Notes: generated by a model not told the origin, from the letters alone. A stretch of 64,000 bases of DNA from Niallia sp. XMNu-256 (GCF_036670015.1 NZ_CP137636.1:3016501-3080500); one strand, 5' to 3'; numbered from the stretch's first letter, positions 28,656 to 38,765 are shown. Translations and numbers: made by a program.

Positions 28656-30074
28656 TTAGCCATGAAGAGCATTTCCATCAACAGCCAACGCTGCTTCTCC
28701 AATTGCCTCAGAAAGACTTGGGTGGGGATGAATATTTTGGGAAATTTCCCATGGTGTCGCATCAAGTACACGAGCAAGCCCGGCCTCTGAAATGAGCTCT
28801 GTTACATGTGGACCAATCATATGAACACCTAATAAATCATTGGTTTCTGCATCAACCACCATTTTGACAAACCCATCACTTTCGCCAAAGACGAGTGCTT
28901 TTCCAATTGAACGAAAAGGAAACTTGCCTGTTTTTACCTTATACCCTTGACTCTTTGCCTCTTCTTCCGTTAATCCAACTTTTGAGGCTTCTGGATTGCT
29001 ATATATACAAGTAGAAATAAGCGAGTATTGGAGCGGCTGCGGATTATTTCCAGCAATATGTTCAACAGCGAGAATGCCTTCATGTGAAGCTACATGTGCC
29101 AACTGCATCCCTCCAATCACATCACCAATTGCATAAATATGGGATTCTTTCGTTTGATAATAGGAATTGGTCTTGATCACACCTCGATCGATTTCAACTG
29201 CTGTGTTCGCTAAACCAAAGCCTTCGATATTCGCTTGTCTTCCTACAGTAATAAGAAGTTTTTCACCACTGAATGATTGGATTTCACCATTAATTTCTGC
29301 ATTAATCGTGACACCTTCGTCTATTTCGATTGAGTCCGGTAAGACCTTAGCTCCGGTATGGATATTAATTCCTTTCTTCTCTAAGAGCTGTCTCATTTCC
29401 TTTGATATGTCTGTATCCTCCGTACGAAGAATACGGTCTTCATATTCTAAGATAGTGACCTCAACATCAAAATCAGCCAACATGGAGGCCCATTCCACTC
29501 CAATCACACCTCCCCCAACGATAAGAATTGATTTTGGCAATTCTTCCATTGATAAAGCTTCATCGGAGGTGAGAACATATTGACCATCAATTTGGAAATT
29601 CAATGTGTTCGGTCTTGAACCTGTTGCTATGATGATGTTTTTCGGAATTAACATTTCATTTTCTGTACCATTCCTCATTTCAACTGAAATGGTACCTGGA
29701 AGAGGCGAAAAAATAGAGGGACCTAAAATCCGTCCAATCCCTTCGTAAACATCAATTTTCCCCTTTTTCATTAAAAATTGAACACCTTTATGAAGTTGTT
29801 CGACAATTTGTGTTTTTCTTTCCTGTACTCTTGGGAAATTTAATGATAACTGGCTTTTGTCAATTCCAAATTCCTCGCTCCGCTTCATCGTTGCATACAC
29901 CTCTGCACTTCGAAGCAACGCTTTTGACGGTATACAACCTTTATGAAGACATGTTCCGCCAAGTTTTTCTTTTTCTACTATGGCCGTTTTTAAACCGAGT
30001 TGTGCTGCACGGATGGCTGCTACATATCCACCTGTTCCCCCGCCAAGAACCACTAAGTCATATTCTTGCGCCAA
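28656..30074 (-). CDS. lpdV: dihydrolipoyl dehydrogenase of the branched-chain complex (E3)
   Basis: FAD-dependent E3 (472 residues) that reoxidises the lipoyl arm of BkdB with NAD+. It has the FAD motif VVLGGGTGGYVAAIRAAQLG, the redox disulfide GGTCLHKGCIPSK, the NAD motif IVGGGVIGVEWASML, the second FAD stretch YAIGDV, and the catalytic HPHPSLSEAI near the C-terminus. The gap to bkdAA (112 bases) is wider than elsewhere in the operon and shows nothing I recognise. Confidence 0.95.
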   Translation of the reverse strand: MAQEYDLVVLGGGTGGYVAAIRAAQLGLKTAIVEKEKLGGTCLHKGCIPSKALLRSAEVYATMKRSEEFGIDKSQLSLNFPRVQERKTQIVEQLHKGVQFLMKKGKIDVYEGIGRILGPSIFSPLPGTISVEMRNGTENEMLIPKNIIIATGSRPNTLNFQIDGQYVLTSDEALSMEELPKSILIVGGGVIGVEWASMLADFDVEVTILEYEDRILRTEDTDISKEMRQLLEKKGINIHTGAKVLPDSIEIDEGVTINAEINGEIQSFSGEKLLITVGRQANIEGFGLANTAVEIDRGVIKTNSYYQTKESHIYAIGDVIGGMQLAHVASHEGILAVEHIAGNNPQPLQYSLISTCIYSNPEASKVGLTEEEAKSQGYKVKTGKFPFRSIGKALVFGESDGFVKMVVDAETNDLLGVHMIGPHVTELISEAGLARVLDATPWEISQNIHPHPSLSEAIGEAALAVDGNALHG

Positions 30075-30186
30075 AATAATCCCCCCATAAATCGCATTTT
30101 GTCCATATCGTTTATTAGGCCTTTATTTTTGTAAAAGACCGTCCATTATTTCTAGAATTAGTAAAAAAGATTCTCGTATTTTGTTG

Positions 30187-30300
30187 AATTGCACAAGATC
30201 GGCTGTTGATTGCACCGGAATCGCGGATAATTGCACCAAAATCATGCTTGATTGCACCGGAATTGCCCTTAATTGCACCAAAATCACGCTTAATTGCACC
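30187..30300. repeat. six-copy 21-bp tandem repeat between buk and lpdV
   Basis: TTGCAC occurs at 30189, 30210, 30231, 30252, 30273 and 30294, an exact 21-base period. The unit is roughly TTGCACCRRAATCRYGSTTRA. From the second unit on, neighbouring units alternate between CCGGAAT and CCAAAAT, suggesting a 42-base higher-order unit. The first copy is the most diverged. Because 21 is a multiple of three, it leaves an open frame on the minus strand (a GAIKxDF-type heptad), but that frame has no ribosome site. Confidence 0.93.
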
Positions 30301-30326
30301 TATTACCATTTTTTAGGTAAATTCAC

Positions 30327-31433
30327 TCAATTAGATTTCGATTTCATCACTACCTCCGGATATTCCTTCGCAACTTCTTCTCCGGTTAACACTCGTAAAG
30401 CTCCTTCAGCCAAGGCCAATAGAACATTTTCACCAGGATGGATATAAACGTCTGCAATCCAATTGACACGATCCATAATTTCCTGGGTTAATCTTTTTCG
30501 ATATGCAAGATCGCCTGTTAAGATCACCGCGTCGACTTCACCAGCTAAAACGGTACTCACAGCACCAATTTCTTTGGAGATTTGATAAGCCATCGCATTA
30601 TACACCAATTTGGCTTTTTCATCCCCTTGATCAATCATCCTCTCAATTTCCTCGGGCTGATTTGTTCCTAGATAGCCCATAAAACCACCTGTACCTACGA
30701 GCAGTTTCATAATTTCTTCTTTTGAATATTGTTCGGAATAACAAAGATCAATTAGATCTCCTACAGGTACAGATCCTGCACGGTCTGGACAAAACGGACC
30801 TTCTCCAACCAAACCATTATTAACGTCGACTACTTTTCCTTTTTGGTGGGCACCGATTGTGATGCCCCAGCCTAAATGGGCTACAACTAAATTCAATTCC
30901 TCATAACGCTTTCCAAGCTCTTTTGCAACCCGATGGGCCACTGCTCTTTGATTTAAAGCGTGAAATATACTTTTTCTTTCAATCTTAGGTAATCCTGAAA
31001 TTCTCGCCACTTCAGAAAGTTCATCTACGACAACAGGGTCAACGATAAAAGCTGGAATGTTGAGACCAGAGGCAATTTCATAAGCCAGGATTCCCCCTAA
31101 ATTAGAGGCATGCTCCCCCGCATAACCGGCTCGTAAATCAACAAGCATTCCTTCATCTACTACATACGTTCCCCCTTCAATTGGTCTAAGCAATCCCCCT
31201 CTTGAGCAAACAGCATGGAATCTAGACAAGTTAATAGCTTCATTATGTAAGGATTGGAGTATCTCCCTTTTTCGAAAATCCAATTGGTCAATAATATGTG
31301 TGTAAGATTCCGTAACTTCAATATTATGGACAAGCATCTTTTCCCAAATTGAAATTTCATTCTCAAAGATGGCAATTTTTGTAAAGGTAGAACCAGGATT
31401 AATCGTTAAAATACGAAACTTGTTTTGGTGCAT
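30327..31433 (-). CDS. buk: branched-chain fatty acid kinase / butyrate kinase
   Basis: Acetokinase-family enzyme (368 residues) that interconverts butyryl- or branched acyl-phosphate + ADP with the acid + ATP. Motifs: the N-terminal [11 protein letters not shown] phosphate loop, [34 protein letters not shown] and [15 protein letters not shown] precedes the ATG at 31433. In B. subtilis its substrate comes from Ptb, encoded in the same operon; no ptb is present here (see findings). Confidence 0.95.
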   Translation of the reverse strand: MHQNKFRILTINPGSTFTKIAIFENEISIWEKMLVHNIEVTESYTHIIDQLDFRKREILQSLHNEAINLSRFHAVCSRGGLLRPIEGGTYVVDEGMLVDLRAGYAGEHASNLGGILAYEIASGLNIPAFIVDPVVVDELSEVARISGLPKIERKSIFHALNQRAVAHRVAKELGKRYEELNLVVAHLGWGITIGAHQKGKVVDVNNGLVGEGPFCPDRAGSVPVGDLIDLCYSEQYSKEEIMKLLVGTGGFMGYLGTNQPEEIERMIDQGDEKAKLVYNAMAYQISKEIGAVSTVLAGEVDAVILTGDLAYRKRLTQEIMDRVNWIADVYIHPGENVLLALAEGALRVLTGEEVAKEYPEVVMKSKSN

Positions 31434-31497
31434 GTGGACACCTCCAAAAATGATACTACCGATTTATTTTGTTTTTTCATCTCTGTAATAAGTGGAT

Positions 31498-31530
31498 AGG
31501 TGCCTAGGAATGGACGTTAGGCACCTTTTT
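31498..31530. repeat. inverted repeat between bcd and buk
   Basis: Nine-bp stem AGGTGCCTA / TAGGCACCT with an 11-base loop. The T-run follows on the plus strand only, opposite to the operon, so on the mRNA it is a simple hairpin rather than a terminator. It could be a processing or stabilising element. Confidence 0.6.
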
Positions 31531-31537
31531 CATTAGG

Positions 31538-32632
31538 TTAACGTCTGCTTAAAATATGAAAACCGTTTTGCAGAAATTGATTGCGTGAATTCCTAATTTT
31601 TTCAATCCGCTCCTCTGCCATTCTGTCAGCTGCCTCAGATGTTGGGATGTCATCACGTTTTGAGATTTCAAACACTTTTTCGATATTTTGATAAATCGCT
31701 TCTACCTTCTTTAACGCCCTCTCTTCATTATATCCGTGTAATTCATCCGCAACATTAATAACACCACCTGCATTAATTACATAGTCTGGTGCATATACAA
31801 TTCCTAAATCATGAATGATTTGCCCATGTTTAGCTTCTTTTAATTGATTATTCGCCGAACCTGCAATCACCTTTGCTTTTAATAAAGGAATTGTTTGATC
31901 ATTAATTGTTCCCCCAAGCGCACAAGGAGCATATATATCACACGGAACTGAATAAATATCATCAGGATCAACTGCGGTAGCGTTAAACTCTTGAACCACT
32001 TTATCAACCGCATCCTTTCGAATATCAGTAACTATTAGCTTTGCTCCTTCCTTGTGGAGATGTTCGCAAAGCTTATAGGCAACATTTCCAACCCCTTGCA
32101 CGGCAACGACTTTGCCTTGAAGTGAGTCTGTTCCAAACGCTTCTTTGGCAGCCGCCTTCATCCCACGGTAAACACCAAATGCCGTTACAGGAGAAGGATT
32201 GCCTGAAGAACCATACGCTGGTGATATTCCCGTTACATAGTTTGTTTCTTGGTAGATTAAATCCATATCTTCAACCGTTGTACCAACATCCTCTGCAGTG
32301 ATATACCTGCCATTCAAACTTTGGACATATCGGCCAAAGGCACGAAATAATTCTTCACTTTTATCGCTTCGAGGATCACCGATGATTACGGCTTTTCCTC
32401 CACCTAAATTCAAACCCGCTGCAGCATTTTTATAAGTCATTCCCCGAGCAAGCCTAAGTGCATCTTCAACCGCAGCCGCTTCTGTTTCATATGTCCACAT
32501 CCGCGTCCCGCCTAACGCAGGCCCAAGAGTAGTATCATGTATCGCAATAATGGCTTTCAAACCAGATGATTCATCATGACAAAAAACAAGCTGCTCATAA
32601 TCGTAATCTGCCATATATTTAAAAATTTCCAT
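31538..32632 (-). CDS. bcd: leucine (branched-chain amino acid) dehydrogenase
   Basis: NAD-dependent deamination of Leu, Val and Ile to the 2-oxoacids used by the Bkd complex. The Glu/Leu/Phe/Val dehydrogenase protein has 364 residues. The catalytic Lys is in GGTRMW...[13 protein letters not shown] (about residue 80), and the Rossmann motif is [16 protein letters not shown]. First gene of the operon, under the sigma-54 promoter at 32721-32737. Confidence 0.96.
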   Translation of the reverse strand: MEIFKYMADYDYEQLVFCHDESSGLKAIIAIHDTTLGPALGGTRMWTYETEAAAVEDALRLARGMTYKNAAAGLNLGGGKAVIIGDPRSDKSEELFRAFGRYVQSLNGRYITAEDVGTTVEDMDLIYQETNYVTGISPAYGSSGNPSPVTAFGVYRGMKAAAKEAFGTDSLQGKVVAVQGVGNVAYKLCEHLHKEGAKLIVTDIRKDAVDKVVQEFNATAVDPDDIYSVPCDIYAPCALGGTINDQTIPLLKAKVIAGSANNQLKEAKHGQIIHDLGIVYAPDYVINAGGVINVADELHGYNEERALKKVEAIYQNIEKVFEISKRDDIPTSEAADRMAEERIEKIRNSRNQFLQNGFHILSRR

Positions 32633-32720
32633 CTAAATCCTCCTAGGATGGTAAAATCATGCTGTGCTGAATGTAGTGCTTTTCATCTACACATAAAAAT
32701 CTATGATTCATCCTTATTAA

Positions 32721-32737
32721 TGCAAGTTCTATGCCAA
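32721..32737 (-). promoter_or_regulatory. sigma-54 (SigL) promoter of the bcd-bkd operon
   Basis: On the minus strand, TTGGCATAGAACTTGCA matches the -24/-12 consensus TTGGCAC-N5-TTGCA, with GG and GC exactly ten bases apart. It lies about 90 bases upstream of bcd and directly downstream of the gene for the sigma-54 activator BkdR. Confidence 0.88.
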
Positions 32738-32762
32738 AAGTATAAATCAATAAACATAAACC

Positions 32763-32793
32763 TTTTGCACGATCAACCATGAATAGTTTTGCA
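32763..32793 (-). promoter_or_regulatory. candidate BkdR upstream activating sites
   Basis: Two direct copies of TTTTGCA (32763-32769 and 32787-32793; TGCAAAA on the coding strand), 24 bases apart and 30-60 bases upstream of the -24 element. Position fits enhancer sites for BkdR, but no consensus is available to me. Confidence 0.4.
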
Positions 32794-32806
32794 TACACAT
32801 TGAAAT

Positions 32807-34870
32807 TTATTTCATGCTATTATTTGCATGTTCATATTTCTCTAACTTATAATACAGATTTCTTATTGATAATCCCAGTTCCTTAGCGGTTTTCGTTTTA
32901 TTTCCTTTATTCTTTTCCAACGTTTTCAGGATGATTGATTTTTCATATTCTTCAAGACGTTGAGATAAAGTTCCTTCTGTTGCCATGTCCAAAGTACTTT
33001 CGGTGTCCACAGAGGTTGGTTTACTTAAATTAAAAATGTATTCCAAATCGATATATTTTTCGTTATAATTCATAAAAATGATCGCTCGACGGATCATATT
33101 ATCTAATTCGCGAATGTTACCAGGCCATTCATACATTAATAAACGAGCTAAGGCACCTTCGGTAACCCCTTCTATGTTTCTTCCATACTCTCCATTGATT
33201 CTTTCAATTAAATTACTACAAAGGGATTCAATATCCTCCTTTCTTTTTCTTAACGGCGGAATGAATATCGGCATTTGATTCAGCCGATAATACAGATCTT
33301 CACGAAATTCTCCATTAGCCATGGCCTTCTCTAAGTTTACATTGGTTGCGGCAATGACCCGAACATTCAAAGAGATCGCTTCTGTTCCACCTACTCTTGT
33401 TATTTCATTTTCCTGGAGAACCCGAAGTAACTTCACTTGTGTATTTAAAGATAACTCACCAATTTCGTCCAAAAAAATACTGCCATTATTGGCCTCTTCA
33501 AAAAGACCTTTTTTTCCGCCTCGTTTGGCACCTGTAAAAGCTCCTTCCACATAGCCAAACAATTCACTCTCCAATAAGGATTCACTTAATGATGCACAAT
33601 TTACACGTATGAACTTATTAAATTTTCGGTCACTTCCATTATGGATGGCATGGGCAAATAACTCTTTTCCCGTACCAGACTCGCCACGTAAAAGGATCGT
33701 TGCTGGGGTTTTGGCAGCTAATTTCGCTTGTTCTATCGCTATTTTCATGACTTCAGAGTTACCGATGATATCTTCGAAAGAATACTTTGCTTCAAGTGTC
33801 CTAATCATTTGTTTGGCACGGTTTAATTCCCTATTTAAACTTTTCAATTCGGATACGTCACGAATGATCCCGACACTTCCCTTTAATTTCCCGTTGACTA
33901 TAACAGGAGCACCGTTTACGACAACTTCCCTTTTATTTGGGCCGACAAGCATGGGAACACCTCTTACGGCTCGACGCGTTTTTAATACCTTCATATGAAC
34001 ACTTTCACCAACTACAATGTCTGTTGTAGCAGGTTTTCCAATCACTTGCTCCTCTGTTAAGCCAGTAATCCGTGTATAGGCCGGATTTATCATCATGCCA
34101 ATTCCATCTTCATCGACAACTGAAATCGCTTCGTCACTAGAATGAAAAATCGCTTGAAGCTTTGTTTGAATTTCTTTTAAGTCAGTAATTTGTTCCGCCA
34201 TGCTTACAACCTCAGATATATCTTTAAAAATGGAAAAGCCCCCAATTAATAACCCACTTTTATCAATGATCGGGATTCTTGTAGCAATGATTTTTAAGCC
34301 GTTTGGCAGTTTTACTTCTCGATTACTTTCAACCATTCTTGTTCTAAGCACCCTCGGCAGTTCACTTGTAGGAACGACCATTGAAATATGTTTTCCAAGA
34401 GCCTCATTTCTACTGATGCCTATCAACTTTTCCGCACTATTATTAAGTAAAATAATGTTTTCGTCATTATTTATGACAATCATCCCATTATCAACTGAGT
34501 TGAAGATAAGATTATATTTATACGTTTCCTTTTGTATTTTTGAAATCAGCTTTTCCTTATCTTTAAAAAGCTTTATAAGCATGTAAGCGACACTTGCTGG
34601 GATTAAAACAGTTTCTCTTGAACAGGCTTGTCTTAATTCTCGGTATACTTCTTGATTGCCGGTAACCTCTATGATCATATCAATTTTTCCCTTTAAAAAA
34701 GGTTGCCAATCTGTTGATGTCTGAATTCCCCTTTCCCTCGCCCATAAGATCCCAGGAGCATCATCTTTTATATCAATGACTGCTTGTACATCCAACACAG
34801 GTGAATCCTGGATGATTTGTATAATAGCCATACCGCCTTTTCCTGCCCCAACGATCATTACCGTTTGCAT
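32807..34870 (-). CDS. bkdR: sigma-54-dependent transcriptional activator BkdR
   Basis: Enhancer-binding regulator (687 residues) of the branched-chain operon. Order: an N-terminal Rossmann-like domain ([13 protein letters not shown], residues 4-16), two PAS domains (about 120-230 and 240-350), and an AAA+ domain with Walker A GESGTGKE and the sigma-54-contact loop GAFTGA ([15 protein letters not shown]). A C-terminal Fis-type helix-turn-helix follows ([21 protein letters not shown]). The GAFTGA loop is intact, so it should activate. It is transcribed in the same direction as the operon it controls, from just upstream. Confidence 0.95.
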   Translation of the reverse strand: MQTVMIVGAGKGGMAIIQIIQDSPVLDVQAVIDIKDDAPGILWARERGIQTSTDWQPFLKGKIDMIIEVTGNQEVYRELRQACSRETVLIPASVAYMLIKLFKDKEKLISKIQKETYKYNLIFNSVDNGMIVINNDENIILLNNSAEKLIGISRNEALGKHISMVVPTSELPRVLRTRMVESNREVKLPNGLKIIATRIPIIDKSGLLIGGFSIFKDISEVVSMAEQITDLKEIQTKLQAIFHSSDEAISVVDEDGIGMMINPAYTRITGLTEEQVIGKPATTDIVVGESVHMKVLKTRRAVRGVPMLVGPNKREVVVNGAPVIVNGKLKGSVGIIRDVSELKSLNRELNRAKQMIRTLEAKYSFEDIIGNSEVMKIAIEQAKLAAKTPATILLRGESGTGKELFAHAIHNGSDRKFNKFIRVNCASLSESLLESELFGYVEGAFTGAKRGGKKGLFEEANNGSIFLDEIGELSLNTQVKLLRVLQENEITRVGGTEAISLNVRVIAATNVNLEKAMANGEFREDLYYRLNQMPIFIPPLRKRKEDIESLCSNLIERINGEYGRNIEGVTEGALARLLMYEWPGNIRELDNMIRRAIIFMNYNEKYIDLEYIFNLSKPTSVDTESTLDMATEGTLSQRLEEYEKSIILKTLEKNKGNKTKTAKELGLSIRNLYYKLEKYEHANNSMK

Positions 34871-35045
34871 AGCACACTTCCTATTCGTGCAATATTTTTC
34901 AAATACTATTTGAAAAGAAATTCATTCCTCTATTGTAATATTTATGTTCTTTCTTGACAAATATCTCTAATGATTTATTATTTTATTAACTCGAATATTT
35001 TTAATATTGCTTCTTTATAAAAATGAACTGAAGGGAAACTAAAAC

Positions 35046-35306
35046 ATGATCCGAATTATTGCACTTCTGATATTAGTCATTCCCGGCGTGATTGCTGCAT
35101 ATGGGGTAAAGTTTATGAGGGACACAGTATTTGGAATCTTACATGCACCGATTGCTTTTCTTTGGTTACAGTTTCTCATTGGTCTTTTGATGGTTGTATT
35201 GGGGATCGGATTTATTGGCGGATTTATCCTTCATCGTGATCGAAAAAGAAATAAAGTACAATCAAGATTCCAAAAAACCGAATCTACCAAGAGTGAAGTA
35301 AACTAA
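35046..35306 (+). CDS. yqzF: DUF2627 family small membrane protein (YqzF)
   Basis: An 86-residue protein with two hydrophobic helices (about 3-22 and 37-63) separated by a short amphipathic loop, then a basic tail (HRDRKRNK). Sequence character and position next to bkdR match YqzF/DUF2627 of Bacillus. Function unknown. It is divergent from bkdR and has its own terminator. Confidence 0.82.
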   Translation: MIRIIALLILVIPGVIAAYGVKFMRDTVFGILHAPIAFLWLQFLIGLLMVVLGIGFIGGFILHRDRKRNKVQSRFQKTESTKSEVN

Positions 35307-35342
35307 GCCTAGGACGATTTATTTTCCTAGGCTGGTTTTTTT
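35306..35342 (+). terminator. terminator of yqzF
   Basis: Stem AGCCTAGGA / TCCTAGGCT with a 10-base loop, then GG and a long T-run. The glpQ stop codon (minus strand) falls in the loop, so the two converging genes are packed against each other. Confidence 0.85.
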
Positions 35343-36056
35343 TTGAACCTTTAGAGCTAGTACTGGATCATCTGTAATAATTGATGAACAATTAATTCTA
35401 AAAAACTTTTCCATATCCTTTTCTTTATTAACTGTATAAGGTCTTACTGCGACACCATTTTCTAATAACTTTTGGAGTATCTCTATTGGATAGGCTGTGT
35501 ATTTTGGATGTATCCCTCTTGCCCGGATTGATTGGGCATATACCCAAGGCATGTAGACAGCATTCCCGAATAATGCCGCAGTCTCAACTTCAGGTGCAAT
35601 TCGATAGGATTTTACCAAGCTGTAATGATTAAAGGAAGAAATGATCACGCGTTCGGATAAACCATATTCCCAAACTAAGCTAATCACCTTTTCCTCCATC
35701 CCCTCATACTGAAGGACATTGTTTTTTAGTTCAATATTACAGAGGACTTCGGTTGTTGTCATCCATTCTAGCACGTCTCTTAATGACGGAATTGGCTGCT
35801 TTTTAACGATTGTTTTCATATGGTAACCTGCATCTAGCCTTTGTAACTCCTTTAGCGTTAAACCTTGTACATAGCCTTTCCCATTTGTTGTACGATTTAC
35901 TTTTTCATCATGAATTACAACAACTTCACCGTCTTTTGATAGCTGAACATCCAGTTCAATTCCATGTGCACCTGCTTTTTCAGCTTCTCGGAAGGCTAGC
36001 ATTGTATTTTCAGGATATTTTGCGGAGTATCCGCGGTGGGCAAAGATTTGGGTCAT
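35319..36056 (-). CDS. glpQ: glycerophosphodiester phosphodiesterase
   Basis: Hydrolyses glycerophosphodiesters to glycerol-3-phosphate and an alcohol. 245-residue GDPD barrel: catalytic His in FAHRGYSAKYPENT, metal Glu/Asp in GIELDVQLSKDG, second His in VIHDEKVNRTTNG, and Glu in CNIELKN. No signal peptide, so it is a cytosolic form like B. subtilis YqiK rather than the secreted GlpQ. Confidence 0.92.
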   Translation of the reverse strand: MTQIFAHRGYSAKYPENTMLAFREAEKAGAHGIELDVQLSKDGEVVVIHDEKVNRTTNGKGYVQGLTLKELQRLDAGYHMKTIVKKQPIPSLRDVLEWMTTTEVLCNIELKNNVLQYEGMEEKVISLVWEYGLSERVIISSFNHYSLVKSYRIAPEVETAALFGNAVYMPWVYAQSIRARGIHPKYTAYPIEILQKLLENGVAVRPYTVNKEKDMEKFFRINCSSIITDDPVLALKVQKKTSLGK

Positions 36057-36152
36057 TGATGACTACTCACCTCCATTTGTTATTAACCAATTTATCAGGC
36101 TTAACGGGCTGTAAGACCCTCACCTCAAAATTTTAAGTAAAATATAAAAATA

Positions 36153-36245
36153 GGTGGGGGATCAACTGCCCGTAAAGCTCCGATTGGTTCAACTAACCAT
36201 CAGTGGGGGGATGAAAGAAAACCCCCACTGATGGAAGTGTCACTT
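36153..36245 (+). ncRNA. conserved structured element, copy 1 (candidate small RNA)
   Basis: Begins with a G-rich box (36153-36181) ending TAAAGCTCC, then a small hairpin TGGTT-caac-AACCA. It ends with a perfect 13-bp stem CCATCAGTGGGGG / CCCCCACTGATGG (36197-36209, 36222-36234) and CACTTTA. A second copy at 57382-57520 shares the 5' box, the loop bases, the outer stem and the tail. There is no coding potential and no clear T-run terminator. I drew the plus strand because the conserved 5' box reads naturally there; the transcript itself is inferred. Confidence 0.6.
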
Positions 36246-36300
36246 TATCTGTTCATTTCTAAATTAGAACACAGATTGTCAATATATATGTGAAAACTTA

Positions 36301-36332
36301 AAAAAAGCGACCACAAACATGGTCACTTTTTT
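36301..36332 (-). terminator. terminator of spo0A
   Basis: On the minus strand, AAAAAAGTGACC pairs with GGTCGCTTTTTT, with one mismatched pair. It lies 12 bases beyond the spo0A stop. Confidence 0.8.
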
Positions 36333-36343
36333 TCTTTATTTTT

Positions 36344-37144
36344 TTAAGATGCACGGTGCTCTAAACGTAGTTTATCAGCCACCATCGCAATAAACTCAGA
36401 ATTTGTTGGTTTGGCTTTTGTCATGGATACAGTATAACCGAATAAGGATGAAATTGATTCAATGTTTCCTCTACTCCAGGCAACTTCGATCGCATGACGG
36501 ATCGCACGCTCTACTCGACTTGCTGTTGTGTTAAATTTCTTCGCTATATCTGGATATAACACTTTTGTAATTGAACCAAGTAACTCGATGTCGTTATAAA
36601 CCATGGAGATCGCTTCACGTAAATACATATAACCTTTAATATGCGCGGGAACACCGATTTCATGGATAATGCTAGTGATGCTGGCATCTAAATTTTTAGG
36701 TTTTGCCGGTTCTGCTGAAGTTTGAGGACGATAGCTTCCAGATGAAGAGTTCCGAATAATTGGAGCAGAATGACCGCTGACTTGACGAATATTACTTGCT
36801 AAATGTTCCATATCAAATGGCTTTAAAATAAAGTAGGATGCGCCTAATTCAACTGCTTTTGTTGTAACATCTTCTTGACCAAACTCTGTTAACATGATTA
36901 CATTTGGAGTTGGATTTTTTCTCATTTCTCTTATTTTACCAAGAACTGCGAGTCCATCTAAATGCGGCATAATAATATCTAATACTAAAACGTCTGGATT
37001 CACAGTTTCAAGCATTGTTAAGCAATCCTGTCCATTGTGGGCAGTTCCGCATACTTCCATATCATCTTGGGAATTAATAAACTCCTCTAATAAGTTCACA
37101 AGTTCCCGATTATCATCAACTACACATACCTTTATTTTGTCCAC
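36344..37144 (-). CDS. spo0A: sporulation master response regulator Spo0A
   Basis: Phosphorelay-activated DNA-binding protein that commits the cell to sporulation. The receiver domain has acidic pocket D10/D11, phosphoacceptor D56 ([11 protein letters not shown]), T in MLTEFG and K in ILKPFD. A Ser/Pro-rich linker follows. The effector domain carries the recognition helix around [17 protein letters not shown] and the sigma-A contact region VAWSRGNI. Two GTGs compete as start. The one at 37144 is 8 bases after AGGAGG and puts the phosphorylated Asp at 56, as in B. subtilis, so I prefer it to 37147 (266 residues). Confidence 0.97.
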   Translation of the reverse strand: MDKIKVCVVDDNRELVNLLEEFINSQDDMEVCGTAHNGQDCLTMLETVNPDVLVLDIIMPHLDGLAVLGKIREMRKNPTPNVIMLTEFGQEDVTTKAVELGASYFILKPFDMEHLASNIRQVSGHSAPIIRNSSSGSYRPQTSAEPAKPKNLDASITSIIHEIGVPAHIKGYMYLREAISMVYNDIELLGSITKVLYPDIAKKFNTTASRVERAIRHAIEVAWSRGNIESISSLFGYTVSMTKAKPTNSEFIAMVADKLRLEHRAS

Positions 37145-37262
37145 CACTGTTTCCTCCTCGTTCCATGTTTCTCATCTGACGTAAATGCATGTATTTATTC
37201 AATGGAACAAAACTGCATTTATTGTAGTTCCCATTTGTTTTTCTTTAATTATCTTTTAAAAG

Positions 37263-37291
37263 AAATTCGACAATGCCTTCAAAAATCCTTT
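37263..37291 (-). promoter_or_regulatory. sigma-H promoter of spo0A with overlapping 0A box
   Basis: On the minus strand, AAAGGATTT (-35, 37283-37291) and GTCGAATTT (-10, 37263-37271) fit the sigma-H consensus (AGGAWWT and GAATTT). The 0A box TGTCGAA (37266-37272) overlaps the -10, as expected for autoregulated Ps. Confidence 0.85.
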
Positions 37292-37354
37292 TCTTTTTTT
37301 AATTTTTCTATATAAAACCGGAAAATCTTTCGTTTTCTTATGATTTCTTTGTTT

Positions 37355-37381
37355 TTCGACACAATCCATTCCGTTGTCGAA
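37355..37381 (-). promoter_or_regulatory. pair of 0A boxes upstream of spo0A
   Basis: TTCGACA at 37355-37361 and TGTCGAA at 37375-37381: two oppositely oriented perfect TGTCGAA boxes, 20 bases centre to centre. They lie about 70-100 bases upstream of the sigma-H -10, an arrangement like the regulatory 0A boxes of B. subtilis spo0A. The remaining 37148-37472 stretch is AT-rich and holds the spoIVB terminator at its far end. Confidence 0.82.
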
Positions 37382-37441
37382 AAATCTTTAAAATCATTTA
37401 ATACTTTAATCATACCATCATTAAGCATTTTAAAAAAGGCA

Positions 37442-37467
37442 AAAAAGACGGATTTCTCCGTCTTTTT
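37442..37467 (-). terminator. terminator of spoIVB
   Basis: Perfect 10-bp stem AAAAAGACGG / CCGTCTTTTT with a 6-base loop, 6 bases after the spoIVB stop. Confidence 0.88.
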
Positions 37468-37472
37468 ACCTG

Positions 37473-38765
37473 TTAAGATGCTTGTTCTTGTGGCCTTTCA
37501 TAGATATCAATGCCAGCCTCATTTAACATCCATTCAATATGAACACCATAACCGCTTGTAGGATCATTGACGAAAACATGGGTAACTGCACCAATTACTT
37601 TGCCGTCTTGGATAATTGGACTTCCACTCATTCCTTGAACAATTCCACCGGTTTTCCCAAGAAGCTCAGGATCCGTTATTTTAATGACCATACCTTTTGT
37701 GGCTGGGAATTTTTGGGGAATGGTACTGACAATTTCAATATCAAATAATTTGACCTCATCATTTTCAACTACGGTTAAGATTTGTGCGGGTCCCTCTTTT
37801 ACTTGATGAGACAGAGCGATTGGCAAGGGCTCGTCCATAATCCCATTTTGAATATCGCGATTGAGTTCTCCAAAAATTCCATAAGGGCTATTTCGTTTAA
37901 TATTGCCAATAACCTCTTTATCTGAGGAGAATCGAGCTAACTTTTCACCCGGATTTCCATTACTGCCTTTCTCAATTGATGTAACCGTAGACTTAACTAT
38001 TTGACCATCATCAACAACAATCGGTTTCTTTGTATCCATATCTGAAATTACATGTCCTAAAGCACCATACTTCTTCGATTCTGGATGGTAAAAAGTCATC
38101 GTACCGATCCCAGCCGCTGAGTCTCGGATATATAAACCCAGTTTAAAGTTCTCATCGCCTTTTTCTTTTTGCGGCATAAGTTCTGTTTCAATCTTTCCAT
38201 TTTCTCTAGAAACCGTTAACTTTAACGGTTTATTTGTTTGGCCTGCTTCCTGGACAAAAGGAGCAACATCTTGCATTTTTTCAATCTTTTTCCCATTAAT
38301 CTCTGTAATGATATCGCCCACTTGAATACCAGCTAGCTCTCCTGGGGATACTTTCCCTTCTTCAGTTGTTACTAGGTGATGTCCAACGACTAAAACGCCT
38401 AAAGTATTTAGTTTCACACCAATTGACTGACCGCCAGGAATAACCTTAAAATCCTTTAAAACATTTACATCCACTTTTTTAACGGGCAATCCAGCTAACT
38501 CTAAAAACATTTCATTCTTGCCTTGTTTTTTTGCAGATAGTGACACAAACTGTTCATCTTGACTAAGGGCAACAATGAATGGTTCGTTTATTGATGCTGA
38601 AACAGGAACAGCTTTATCTATATTTACTTGCTGTCCTTCAAATAATGTAATATGGGTAGGAATATTTATATACTCCTGTACAGGTTTAATAAAACATATA
38701 GCAATTAATGAAACAAGGAGAATTCCACCAATTATTTTTCTAAAGAAGTCTTTATTCAAAAACAT
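37473..38765 (-). CDS. spoIVB: SpoIVB sporulation signalling serine peptidase
   Basis: Forespore-secreted S55 protease (430 residues) that cleaves SpoIVFA and so triggers pro-sigma-K processing in the mother cell. It has an N-terminal membrane anchor/signal ([16 protein letters not shown]), a PDZ domain at about 115-200 ([17 protein letters not shown]), and a catalytic domain with His in [12 protein letters not shown] and Ser in [12 protein letters not shown]. Immediately upstream of spo0A, as in B. subtilis. Confidence 0.95.
   Translation of the reverse strand: MFLNKDFFRKIIGGILLVSLIAICFIKPVQEYINIPTHITLFEGQQVNIDKAVPVSASINEPFIVALSQDEQFVSLSAKKQGKNEMFLELAGLPVKKVDVNVLKDFKVIPGGQSIGVKLNTLGVLVVGHHLVTTEEGKVSPGELAGIQVGDIITEINGKKIEKMQDVAPFVQEAGQTNKPLKLTVSRENGKIETELMPQKEKGDENFKLGLYIRDSAAGIGTMTFYHPESKKYGALGHVISDMDTKKPIVVDDGQIVKSTVTSIEKGSNGNPGEKLARFSSDKEVIGNIKRNSPYGIFGELNRDIQNGIMDEPLPIALSHQVKEGPAQILTVVENDEVKLFDIEIVSTIPQKFPATKGMVIKITDPELLGKTGGIVQGMSGSPIIQDGKVIGAVTHVFVNDPTSGYGVHIEWMLNEAGIDIYERPQEQAS

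Noticed and set aside
30187-30300. CRISPR array
   Set aside because: The 21-base units are contiguous with no unique spacers, and no cas genes are present.
30115-30309. 64-codon minus-strand frame encoding GAIKxDF repeats
   Set aside because: It is a by-product of the 21-base repeat, has no ribosome site, and its two ends are unrelated to the repeat.
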